NCBI GenBank assembly: GCA_036924255.1
Contig: JAUPFN010000009.1
Coordinates: forward strand, 1,205,501 to 1,269,500
DNA from: Apodemia mormo
Lineage: Eukaryota > Arthropoda > Insecta > Lepidoptera > Riodinidae
Direction of reading: 5' to 3'
DNA length: 64,000 nt
Shown here: one piece after another, positions 55,458 through 64,000 of the stretch
Layout of the letters: the number at the start of each line of letters is the position of its first letter
Numbering within the stretch: position 1 is the stretch's first letter
Translations under genes and position numbers: made by a program
The notes under the pieces: model-generated
The model's input: the letters and a program-made list of their open reading frames with translations, nothing else
Database searches by the model: none
Told to the model about the DNA's origin: nothing

Positions 55458-55690
55458 CTAGTTGACCCACGCAGCTTCACCCGCAAGTACATTAACATGT
55501 CGCCTATATAGTTTTTTATACAAACTTTAATTCACTATTTAAATAGATGCTTATGCGTTGATTTTTGTATAAAAATTTACTTATGTTTGATTCCGGATTT
55601 TCAACTATATCTTTGTAAATTTTTGTCGAAAGCGGTGCAACGATTTAAGCGTGAAAACGTAACAACTGTCTGTTATAACACATATCTTAC
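55458..55690 (-). mobile_element. Helitron-like element, second copy of the 27376 type
   Basis: Collinear with 27376-27619 (CTAGttgacccacgcagctt, agtacattaacatgtcg, ttttttatacaaacttt). Its 5' (TC) end is lost at the junction with the next family-A piece. Confidence 0.6.
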
Positions 55691-55701
55691 ATATCTTACA
55701 T

Positions 55702-55910
55702 ATTACCTATTCCTGCCGCAATAGCGTCAGTGCTTGTCGCTGTCGTGTTCCGATTTCAAGGGTAAGGTAGCCGGTAAATTGATGCATGTGGCATTAGACC
55801 TCGCCTCAAGATAGCAACGCACCATTAACACCTTTGGTGTCTATAGGCGATGGTTGACTGTTTCTAATCGAAGAGCCATCTGCTTGTTTCTATCTTATAA
55901 TATAAAAAAA
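55702..55910 (+). mobile_element. Family A repeat, 3' half
   Basis: Begins abruptly at acctattcctgccgcaatag and is well preserved to catctgcttgtttctatctt. Confidence 0.88.
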
Positions 55911-56116
55911 AACTGTGTCCTGGTTTATCCGTTCGGGAGTAATCGTTGACGAAAAATTTTGAAAAAGTGTTTATTCGACATAACTTTGAGATTTTGAACT
56001 AATAATCAGCCAGTCAAATTCAGTTTCAAAAATCAAAATAGAATCAAATTTTCAAAAGTTACAGCTTTTCAAACATTATTTTTTTTAATTTCCAGCAAAC
56101 TTAATAATACTCAAAT
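55911..56116. other. Short non-coding spacer
   Basis: Nothing recognised. Confidence 0.3.
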
Positions 56117-56390
56117 CCGCTCCATTGGTCAAGTGGTTAGCGAATCTGACTACGGAATCGACGGGGCTCGGGTTCGATCCCCGACGGGGACAAGCATTTG
56201 TGTGATGAGCATAAATGTTTGTGTTTCCGGGTTTGGGTGTTTATTAAATATTTTCCAGTATTTACATATATATGTATTTTTATGTATTAGTGTCGTTGAC
56301 TAACACCCATAACACAAGCAAATAATTTGCCTTCTTTGGGGATGGATCAGTTAGTGTAATTTTTCCCGTAAATATTTATAAAAAAAATAA
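56117..56390 (+). mobile_element. tRNA-derived SINE, family S2 (intact copy)
   Basis: tRNA-like head with A box (tggtcaagtggttagcg) and B box (gggttcgatccccgacg), then the body: catttgtgtgatgagcataa, gtttccgggtttgggtgttt, caagcaaataatttgccttc and an A-rich end. The other copies are at 21555 and 57430. The head looks fit for Pol III transcription. Confidence 0.88.
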
Positions 56391-57429
56391 CCTTCAGATT
56401 GACGATTGATTTCAGAGATTTCACCGATTGATTTAACAATCTAATCAGCTTTCTTTTCTAAAAAAAAAACTGCGTCAATTTCCGTCAGTTGGATCAAAAT
56501 CAGCCGATTTATTTAAGATTGGTCAAAGCCGAAATTTTTTTGTCATTTTTCTATCTATAGATTATATAGCTGAGAAAACGTTTTAGGAGTTCAAAAATTA
56601 CTTTAAGCGCGATTCAAAAGATCAAAATCGAATATTGTTTTCAAAATATACTTTTCAAAAATCAAGTTATTGTTATTTTTAACAAAATTTGGATTTTTAA
56701 ACTCTGAACAAATCTACGCTATATTTTTTGTTCCTTTGAGCTTAAAATACCTCAATTTAGCGGAAAGTCTCAGGGATGACCTGCAGGGTCAACCGGCTTA
56801 CAGATTTTTTATTTAATTCTTTCACAAAAAGTCATAGCTGTTTTTCCGTACCGGTCCGGAACTGGAAGTTATATAAGATATGTTGATGACCTATTAAGTT
56901 TTTCGAAATTGCTCATAAACATTTCTATCATCTGGTTAAAGGAGAACCCATCGCTAGAACATCTTTTAGAATTTATAATACCAATAAATTTAAAATAATT
57001 TTGACTCATACGTACGACTAGAATAGTCGTTTCTACTAACTCATTTATTTTTTCTGGAATTCAACGTTGTCTTTACAAAATTTTTGACATTAAATTAATA
57101 CTTTTTTCTGAAGGATTTTTTTTGAAAAGCCTTACTACATATAAAAATGCATTATTTTCATTTTTATCATCAGGAAAAACCGTGTCCTTGATTTTTATAT
57201 ATGAATGAAAAAAATAATAAAGGAGGCGTATTTATTTTTATATGACATTTTTACTCATACCAAACAACACCTACAACGGATGATCAGCATATAAAATACA
57301 ACTGCAAACACTCTTGTTCGCACACAGCCATTTTACTTTACAGCCATTATACACCCTCATGGAGACATCGACTTTCGTGCATTCATCTAACAGAACTTTC
57401 TTATTTTAACAATACTTATAAATAATAAA
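56391..57429. other. Non-coding stretch
   Basis: 56757-56793 is the partner of 18583-18616. No gene. Confidence 0.4.
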
Positions 57430-57650
57430 CAAATATTCACGGGACAAATTACACTAACTGTAACTATTAACCCCAAAGTAAGCAAATTATTTGCTTGTGT
57501 TATGGATGTTAGTCGACAATACTAATACATATAATTATATATGTAATTACTTTTACATACATAAATGCTTGCGTCCCCCCCCCCCCCGTCGGCGATCGAA
57601 CCCGAGCCCCGTCGATTGCGTAGTCAGTGTCGCCACTCGACCAACTTGAC
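57430..57650 (-). mobile_element. tRNA-derived SINE, family S2 with a C14 tract
   Basis: Reverse of S2: gtaagcaaattatttgcttg, atggatgttagtcgacaata, then a run of C (57576-57588) where the body meets the head, then the reversed B box (gcgatcgaacccgagccccg). About 50 bp of the body around atgctcatcacacaaat are missing. Confidence 0.85.
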
Positions 57651-57928
57651 ATACATATTATATACTAGAAATAAAACGAATAGCAAACGTTTTATTCTGA
57701 TATTGTGTATATATACGTTTTATCAACATGTAATCAAGGTATTATTTCAATTAATTACAACAGTAACAGATTACACCTCTATTAAGGCATACAATGTGGT
57801 TGTTTACAGATTCCTAATTGGCATGAAATATTAATTAAATCAAGTTCAACGCCTCCTATTCAGCTTTAATGAGGCCGCAGTTACATAAATTGAATAATCA
57901 CCTTAGTAAATATTTTAATTATAGCACC
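57651..57928. other. Short AT-rich spacer
   Basis: Nothing recognised. It ends at the MULE target-site copy. Confidence 0.35.
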
Positions 57929-57937
57929 GATCGAACC
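57929..57937 (+). repeat. MULE left target-site duplication
   Basis: GATCGAACC, identical to 60248-60256. Confidence 0.9.
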
Positions 57938-57938
57938 C

Positions 57939-58013
57939 AGTGCTTTCCCACCGTCTACCTCTCGAGACCACCTGGGTGAACCGTCGTAAGATTTTTTTTA
58001 CTACTGTTCACCT
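57939..58013 (+). repeat. MULE left terminal inverted repeat
   Basis: Begins agtgctttcccaccgtctac and continues ctctcgagaccacctgggtg, aaccgtcg, ending ctactgttcacct. Five substitutions and one T-run length difference separate it from the right end. Confidence 0.92.
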
Positions 58014-58639
58014 CTCAAATTTAACATTGAAAATTCATAAATAATGTTGACGACGGTCCACCTCAGTTTTTTGGTACTGGCTGGTTAAAATATTTATGGA
58101 TTTTGTTTTTTTTTTTAATTTGGGACATAAAAGTAGAAAATCTTTTTTGTTTTGTGAATACTAATAGTAAGTGATCAGCCACAAATAGTGCTTACAAAAA
58201 ACAGGTGCATGCGATTTCCGAACTTAGTGACACTAATCAGAATTTATTGTTTTTAATTATTTATTTGAAAGCAAGGCAATACCAAAGAAACGTCTTTGAT
58301 GTCATATGATGATGAAGGTCGTGCACGAACTTGCCGGATTATAGGTTATAGAGTATGGAGCGCGCCTACATAAATAATAATAATGCAATCAAAAATTTAA
58401 AAAAATCGTCAGTGAGTATTAATTCATGAAATCATAATATTGGGTTTCTTCTTAAAAATAGTCTGTCAATAATAGCCAAATGATAATTGATAATAATAAT
58501 AATATGGATTATGTGTATAAAAATAATATGATTGTTTTTTAAAATATAAAAATTAACATAATTTTTCAAGTAAGTAGCCCAGCGATATTTCATTATTTAA
58601 GAATTGTAACTGGGAATTCATATATCATCGTCAGTTTCT

Positions 58640-59538
58640 ATACTGATCTTCCTTCAAACTGTTTTAATTTTGCCAAAAGTCTCAGTGTCGATGTATTTCT
58701 TTTATTTAGTTGGTTTGCTGACGTTCGCCAAATACACATAGCACTTCATAAAAATTTTTTGTCGTCCAAAATCTATCAACATACCGAAAAAAATCTATAC
58801 CTTGTCTTTTTCTCTGCTTTCGGTTTTTGTGTATTCTAAACCTTCATCAATATTTTTTGCAGGTAATAAAGGAAGCACTGCAGTAAGCCCATTCTCTTTT
58901 CATGTTTTGATTTGATTCCCAACTTTTCTCTTTTCTCCAGACGGCTCTATTCCAATGATAATATCATCCCTTAACAATTACTGCAGGAAATCCTTTTTTA
59001 AAGCTATTTATTTCAGCTTTTTCTAAGCCACAATGATATATCTTAGGATGGAATGTTGAAAGTTGGGATTTTATTATATGCATCATTGTTGCACATGTTT
59101 CTTCTTTCTTTTCAGGCGTGAGAACATAGATTAAAGGTACCGATGCCGTTTGTGTAACGCCAGTTCCAACGTCGCCATGTAATGTAAATACTTAGTAAAA
59201 CGGTTTTGAGCATGATTTAAAAGTAGCGTCGTTGAAATACACAGAAATGTATTAATTTTCTCTCTAGATTCTTTTGAACAAAATATTAATATCCAATGTC
59301 CTTCGTGGTGATAATTTCTTAGCAAATAATGGGAAAATTTTGACAGCACAGAGATGTCGTTACAATTTTTAAAAACTGTTTTATTCACGTCCAAATGTTT
59401 ATTTCTGGTCTCATATAAACTGTACTGAATTCTACTCAATGCCGGAACTGATGCAATTAAATCAAGACCTGTATTTTGTATATGTTCACAAGTTTTTCTA
59501 TATAACTTCGGTATGGGTTTTTTTTCCAAACCAGTCAT
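58640..59538 (-). pseudogene. MULE transposase, C-terminal two-thirds, frameshifted
   Basis: A 135-codon frame (59538-59131) contains KFSHYLLRNYHHEGHWILIF and KESREKIN, then runs into another frame at ~59150 that reads ASVPLIYVLTPEKKEETC, HIIKSQLSTFHPKIYHCG and NSFKKGFPAVIVKG, then HWNRAVWRK. The order ILIF ... VPLIYVL..K..ETY ... P+.yh.DFEKA ... GC.fH+..a.wRk is that of insect MULE transposases. Here the expected Asp of the DFEKA word is GLEKA, and the DGTF word is not intact. Several stops follow below 58.98 kb. No FLYWCH or BED finger was found upstream. The enzyme would cut at the TIRs. Confidence 0.85.
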
Positions 59539-60173
59539 GTTTTTATAGTTTATTTTAATTTTTCAATTTCTATATCCATTACATTCCGAAATAGTGATGG
59601 TGTGCATGAATGCCCTTTTTGTTTTAATATGGTTTCATTCTAGAATAAAATTAAATAATATGCAATAGCCAGAAATAAACCGAAAACGGAATATATTCAT
59701 AACCAAATAAAATATATTTTAAGGACAAAAGTACTTATTATATTCGCATACCTGAACAATATTGTTTCCTGTACATTTACAATATGAAGTACACCTCCAT
59801 AAATTAGCTCCATTTTTAAAAACTTTAACTTTGTGCTACTGGTACCCTTCATTTAGTAAAACATTGCCACTATTCCTTTTAATAAAAAGTAATTCACTTT
59901 CCATTTTCTAACACAATAAAATAAAGCACCGTAATGAGGATAACAAGCAATGAAAATGTTTATTGACAATGTCACATTGACATGTATAATATTATACACG
60001 TCAATGCAATGCATAGAAATATGAATAGAGGTCAATGATGCAATGTCATAATTATAGGTCTAATTGTATTAATAGACAAAACTCAAACCTGAACAGTTCT
60101 GATAACACCAAGTTCTTATAACGAGGTGTACGGTGGAAATAAAATATTTCCGACGGTACACCTAGTTGGACAA
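59539..60173. other. MULE internal non-coding region
   Basis: Upstream of the transposase remnant within the element. AT-rich; no frame with a motif. It contains the inverted words gaggtgtacggtggaaat and atttccgacggtacacct (60123-60160), which form a hairpin. Confidence 0.5.
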
Positions 60174-60247
60174 AGGTGAACAGTAGTAAAAAAATGTTAC
60201 AACGGTTCACCCAGGCGGTCTCGAGAGATGGACGGTGGGAAAGCACT
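60174..60247 (-). repeat. MULE right terminal inverted repeat
   Basis: Partner of 57939-58013, ending ggacggtgggaaagcact immediately before the right GATCGAACC. Confidence 0.92.
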
Positions 60248-60256
60248 GATCGAACC
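60248..60256 (+). repeat. MULE right target-site duplication
   Basis: GATCGAACC. A 9-bp duplication is within the 8-10 bp characteristic of MULE elements. Confidence 0.9.
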
Positions 60257-60349
60257 TTGTTGAAGTTGGTCGGAAAGATCGGAGTTGAAATCCAATATCC
60301 GGAAATTGTTTTTACAGCGTTAGTCCAGGCTTGATTTGACTTGACTACC

Positions 60350-60430
60350 TGTCAGGCAGAACAATTGACCAAACGTGTCACTACCGTTGTGACTACTAAT
60401 TAGTAGTTCTGCAACATCTCACCTGTGTAG
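60350..60430 (+). mobile_element. Family A repeat, small decayed fragment
   Basis: cctgtcaggcagaacaattg, cgtgtcactaccgttgtgac and ttctgcaacatctcacc are in family-A order. Confidence 0.6.
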
Positions 60431-60464
60431 GATTATCACCTTTTTATAGGATCAAATCAAATCA

Positions 60465-60760
60465 AAACCAAATCTCAATTCAAATAAACTTTTACAGGCA
60501 TTTTAATAAGTCGACAGTTTAAAAATTACTATCGCATGCGGCGACATACTAAAAAGTTCCGGCAGAAGAAACTCAGAGAGCTTGACTTTTTTGTCTATTA
60601 CCTTGATATATGTGTATAATATACATATAATATTATTATAATAAATGCATTACAATATTACAAGAATCACTGCATGTTACAAAAATTTAAGAGACTGTAA
60701 TAAAGAGTTACTTTTTCTGTGGAGACGAGATACATACACAAAAAGATTGTTTTTGTTCCT
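60465..60760 (-). mobile_element. LINE 3'-UTR and ORF-end fragment
   Basis: Collinear with the LINE at 8931-9310: aagaaactcagagagcttga, cttttttgtc and gagttactttttctgtggag, then acgagatacat. The (tcaaat) start (tcaaatcaaatcaaaaccaa) is the simple-repeat 3' end seen in CR1-like LINEs. Confidence 0.65.
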
Positions 60761-60839
60761 TGTATTTAGTCGTGTACATGTATGTATATATAATATATGA
60801 AAATAATATATACCAGTAAATACTAGGACCAGATTGGTG
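60761..60839. other. Short spacer
   Basis: Nothing recognised. Confidence 0.3.
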
Positions 60840-61165
60840 ACCTTACCTATTTAGATCATCCGTCACTGCCATCATCGTCCCAGTCACGTAGCTAATACAA
60901 CAACACAACAGGGACTTCGGATTTGAGCTAAAGTGGCGGGGTCTTAATTCCGCATGCATAAGTTTACAGGCTAGCTTACCCTCCAAACCGTAACAAGGCA
61001 GTGATATATATTAATGTTATTGTGGCAGGCATAGGTAAGGCGGTGGTACCAAACCCAGGCTAGACAATGCAGGAATCTGCCACCTAGTAGCGACAATGGT
61101 AGTAACTGCATGGCCAATCGATTTCCTCTTATGAACTGCCTGGAAGAATTGCAGAAGTTCTCTTT
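60840..61165 (-). mobile_element. Family A variant with alternative 3' tail
   Basis: The 5' part is family A (ccacctagtagcgacaatgg, cggtggtaccaaacccaggc, tgcataagtttacaggctag). The usual gatagcaacgcaccattaac tail is replaced by cacttt.agctcaaatccgaa, gtccctgttgtg and cagtgacggatgatc. The same alternative tail occurs in the copy at 61920. Confidence 0.8.
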
Positions 61166-61919
61166 TTCATATATTTGTTAAGGTCTCGATTTCTTGGTAA
61201 TGGGTTTCAACAAAAATGTATATTTAAAGTCGTAAAAAATCTAATATTTTGAAACAATTTTAACGCACATTCACAATAGCTCAACTACTTAAGAAACTTT
61301 GCCAAAAATAAAGAATACTTCAGAATATGATGCAACATTAAAATATGACATTAAATGTTATCTCTTGGCAGCACCTACCCAGAACATATTAGCCATAAAC
61401 TCAGTGGCCGTGAGGGTGGGATAACAAAAAATAATCCAGAATGAATCGTATATGCCCCATAACAATTATCGTGAAATGGTTGTGTGTGAAGAGAGCTTTT
61501 GCTGTATATTTTACATGCTACTCGCCCATTGCCTCTTTTGCGTGGTCTAAGTGAAACAAAATATCTTCTGAGTTTGATAACAGATTTTAATCATAAATAA
61601 AATAGTGTACATCAATTATGAGGTCTGTTAAATAAATGCAGTGTTTGTTGTGTTTATTTTTATTAATTTAATGTGTTTTGAATGCATAATATTATATAAT
61701 TTCAAAATATAAGCTTTCTGAATTCCACCATCATGTAAACTTTAACTGTGCTAAATTTCATGTTTCGGCGTTTGCGTGTGTGTAGTAAAAAGGAATACAA
61801 TATTTTTGCTTCACATATAATATATTATCAATATAATATAACGCAATAAGAGATTTGTTTCATAAAATTAGGATAGAGAGTCATATTATTGATGCAGTAG
61901 AAGACCAAGTCAGGGCGAG
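61166..61919. other. Spacer between two inverted family-A variants
   Basis: About 750 bp, no gene recognised. The flanking variants could make this a composite with inverted ends. Confidence 0.4.
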
Positions 61920-62185
61920 TCTACGTAGTAGATTTCTGCATTGTCTCGCTCGGGTCTGGTACCACCGCCTTACCTATTTTTGCTGCAATAGCGTGAATAT
62001 TTTCACTGCCTCATTACGATTTGTAGGGTAAGCTAGCTGGTAAACTTATGCATGTGGATTTAAGACCACGCTACTTTGGCTAGTTCCCTAAGTCCCTGTT
62101 ATGTTAGGTACATGACAGGGACGATGACGGCAGTGACGGATGGTCCGACCACCAATCACCAATCTGGTTCCGATGCGATACGGTA
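61920..62185 (+). mobile_element. Family A variant, inverted partner of 60840
   Basis: gcattgtctcgctcgggtct, ggtaccaccgccttaccta and taaacttatgcatgtgg, then the alternative tail (aagtccctgttatgttaggt, gacgatgacggcagtgacgg). Its 3' end runs into a 16-bp tandem repeat. Confidence 0.8.
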
Positions 62186-62222
62186 CCGATGCGATACGGT
62201 ACCGATGCGGTAGTAGGCAAAA
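62182..62222. repeat. 16-bp tandem repeat, 2.5 units
   Basis: cgatgcgatacggtac is repeated, then cgatgcggtag. Confidence 0.9.
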
Positions 62223-63279
62223 TCATTTTCATTTAACTTCCAATGAATGAATGAAAATGAGAATTTTTTACTAAATATAATAACTTTTATGTATAGACAA
62301 GGCATGCGCCACGCTACTTGTCTTCTCCCAAAGTGCCTTCAGTGGACTGTTTCAAAGTCAAAGCCCGTTGAATGAAACGAGTATGGACTATGAAATTCAC
62401 AGCAATTACGACCTTTTGGTCCTGAATAAATATTATATACTGCAGCGCTACTTAATTTTGACTTTGGTTGTACGATTCACTATTATTTCAGCGCTGCAAC
62501 GTGTATTAACATAATGAAATATGACTTCTACACAGCGTAGCTTCTCTAGTAAGTAGTACATTAAGATCTCTGATTAAATAAAATCTTATGCGCCTCTTTT
62601 GATAGGTTCACAATGTTATAGGTACAACCAAATTAGAAACTCGACCACTCATTAAAAAGTCAAACAGGCCTAGAGACTTTAGCATTTATAATATTAGCAT
62701 GAATAAAATAATATATACTGTTGTTAACTAATATATGTACTGTTAATTTAATCAGATCGATATCGCTGTACTCTCATCACTTGTCTACCGTAACAAAAAT
62801 TGTCACCAGCGCATTGCCGCGCTTGCCAACTGCTCCCAATATTATTATTATCTTTTCAAATGCTACGTATTTCATGCTGAAATCGTTTGAGTTGTGCTGA
62901 AACAGACGCTTTTAATACTGAGAATCATCAAAAGTGACGTAGTGACGTGGTAATCAAACGAAAGTTGGGATAAGTAAAAAAACTAACCCATCAGCTTTTT
63001 CATCCCAGCCTGGCTGATTACCTGAGTAACTCACCATTGTATAAAAAATAACAAAATAAGTTTTTATTCAAATTAAGTATGTATTTTGTCATGATACATT
63101 TCAAGATGTAGGTAATCACTAATCGTCGGCCGATTTCGTTAACCTGCTAAGTCCATTTTTTGTCAAAATTTAGTTTTTATAGCAATCGAAAAGTTCAGGC
63201 TATTATCTACCGTAACGATTAAGGAATAACGGCGATATAAACTAAAAAGTGTAAAAAAACTATGCACGAATAACTGCTT
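62223..63279. other. Non-coding stretch
   Basis: No gene or repeat recognised. Confidence 0.4.
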
Positions 63280-63694
63280 TCTGTCCACCAGCCAATATCC
63301 ACAACGCAAACCTGCTAAATCCTGTTTGGGCCTCAGTTTTGCACTAAAAAATTTTTCCAAACTGACGTGCCGTGCGAGGAAAGATGGCTTCTGTTTCATA
63401 TAGAATAAAGTAGAAGGTGGACTTAATGCTGAAGAATTTGCCTCCATTTGTGTTGACTTTTTAGAAAACAAAATAATACGTCCTGAAATTAAAGCTGAGG
63501 ATGGAAACAAAACAATTATAATTTACAGTGATGGTTGCACTCACCAAAATAGAAATTGTATTTTATCTAATGTTCTTTTGAATATTGTCATGAGGCATAA
63601 GAATATAGTTATCGAACAAAATTTTTTAGAGGTGGGTTACACCCAAAGTCAGGACGACAATGCATTCCACGATACAAAGTCACCTAAAAAATAA
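63280..63694 (+). pseudogene. Fragment of a transposase-like (DUF7869-like) protein
   Basis: One plus frame, broken by a TAG just after RARKDGFCFI (~63401-63403), runs to TAA 63692-63694. It reads VEGGLNAEEFASICVDFLEN, then IIIYSDGCTHQNRNCILSNV and IEQNFLEVGYTQSQDDNAFH. The segment YSDGC..QNRN...SN.L followed by ieq.fLe.GHTq.e.DsvH is a well-known word of a large family of uncharacterised, RNase H-fold (integrase-like) proteins in arthropods, possibly of transposon origin. The central Asp of SDG is kept; GHTQ and SVH are altered (GYTQ, AFH). It is an isolated fragment, followed after ~130 bp by a family-A copy, and is surely non-functional. The family name is from memory. Confidence 0.7.
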
Positions 63695-63823
63695 AGTCAT
63701 AAATATGCCAGCTGAATACATATCTATTGCTAAACATGCTCGTAAATGCTCAGTACCCTACTCTGTAACATATTTGGACCACACTTAGTTCAAAAAATTC
63801 GATAAAATTCAGCTTTAACAGTC

Positions 63824-64000
63824 CCCCGTGTTGGTTCCGTGCTCCTTTGTAGAATAGACCAACTGCCATTCTGCCATGCAGGTCGTAAAAGGCGATTGAT
63901 TGGCTATGCAAGTCACTAACATCATGGCTATCGGGTGGTAGAGTTCTGCATTGACTCGCCCGGGTTTGGTACCACCGCCTTACCTATTCCTGCTGCAATA
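63824..64000 (+). mobile_element. Family A repeat, cut by the window end
   Basis: Begins ccgtgttggttccgtgctcc and is intact to cttacctattcctgctgcaa at the end of the window. The 3' half is presumably beyond it. Confidence 0.92.

Larger units (their letters stand above)
57938..60247 (-). mobile_element. MULE-type DNA transposon, 2.3 kb
   Basis: Long TIRs (57939-58013 and 60174-60247, ~93% identical), a 9-bp target duplication (GATCGAACC) and an internal minus-strand gene resembling MULE transposases together define the element. Subterminal copies of a cggt(a/c)cacct word lie inside both ends (58051, 60124, 60150), a pattern often linked to transposase binding. All structural parts are present, but the gene is broken, so this copy is non-autonomous. 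Confidence 0.92.

Noticed and set aside
56117..56190. Possible functional tRNA gene with good A and B boxes
   Set aside because: It continues into a body shared with 21555 and 57430, and the ends do not pair as an acceptor stem; it is SINE family S2.
63163..63510. 115-codon minus frame
   Set aside because: It is the antisense shadow of the plus-strand transposase-like fragment, which has a recognisable motif.

Overview
The window looks like gene-poor, AT-rich insect nuclear DNA, most likely from a moth or butterfly. The lepidopteran call is an inference from repeat types I recognise: tRNA-headed SINEs, short TC...CTAG Helitron-like elements, CR1/Jockey-type LINE tails and a D34D mariner. No marker gene confirms it. 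I found no convincing host protein-coding gene, rRNA or free-standing tRNA gene. Every open reading frame I could assign belongs to a transposable element, and almost all of these are broken. The rest reads as intergenic or intronic DNA.

Layout. 1-6.5 kb: AT-rich DNA with a 261-bp tandem duplication, a decayed array with a period of roughly 200-280 bp, and a possible solo LTR. 6.6-12.6 kb: nested LINE, SINE and family-A repeats plus a composite with 175-bp inverted arms. 13.0-17.8 kb: an almost complete DIRS-type tyrosine-recombinase retrotransposon with inverted termini, an internal complementary region, and gag, RT/RNase H/C-terminal and recombinase regions, all carrying frameshifts or stops. 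18-29 kb: a Helitron-like element, a 137-bp TA MITE, a SINE split by a Penelope-like insertion, family-A copies, and a near-perfect 115-bp palindrome carrying hammerhead-ribozyme cores on both strands. 29.7-34 kb: a 5'-truncated LINE with a poly(A) tail and a 15-bp target-site duplication, more SINEs, and a second LINE RT fragment. 36.7-38.4 kb: a 1.67-kb foldback element. 42.1-43.2 kb: a mariner pseudogene. 45.2 kb: a LINE C-terminus. 49.3-53.4 kb: LTR-retrotransposon remains (degenerate Gypsy-type gag on the minus strand, LTR-like repeat pairs), a Helitron-like insertion and a 490-bp octamer minisatellite. 57.9-60.2 kb: a MULE-type DNA transposon with 75-bp TIRs, a 9-bp target-site duplication and a decayed transposase. 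63.3-63.7 kb: a fragment of a transposase-like or DUF7869-like protein.

The most abundant repeat, called family A here, is about 370 bp and occurs roughly 25 times on both strands. Its '+' orientation is the one ending in an A-rich tail. Two tRNA-derived SINE families (S1, four copies; S2, three copies) are interspersed. The genes do not form a pathway; the window records successive, nested transposition. The elements of most interest are the DIRS element with its circle-junction copy, the palindrome with two ribozyme cores, the MULE, and the template-switch hairpin inside one family-A copy.
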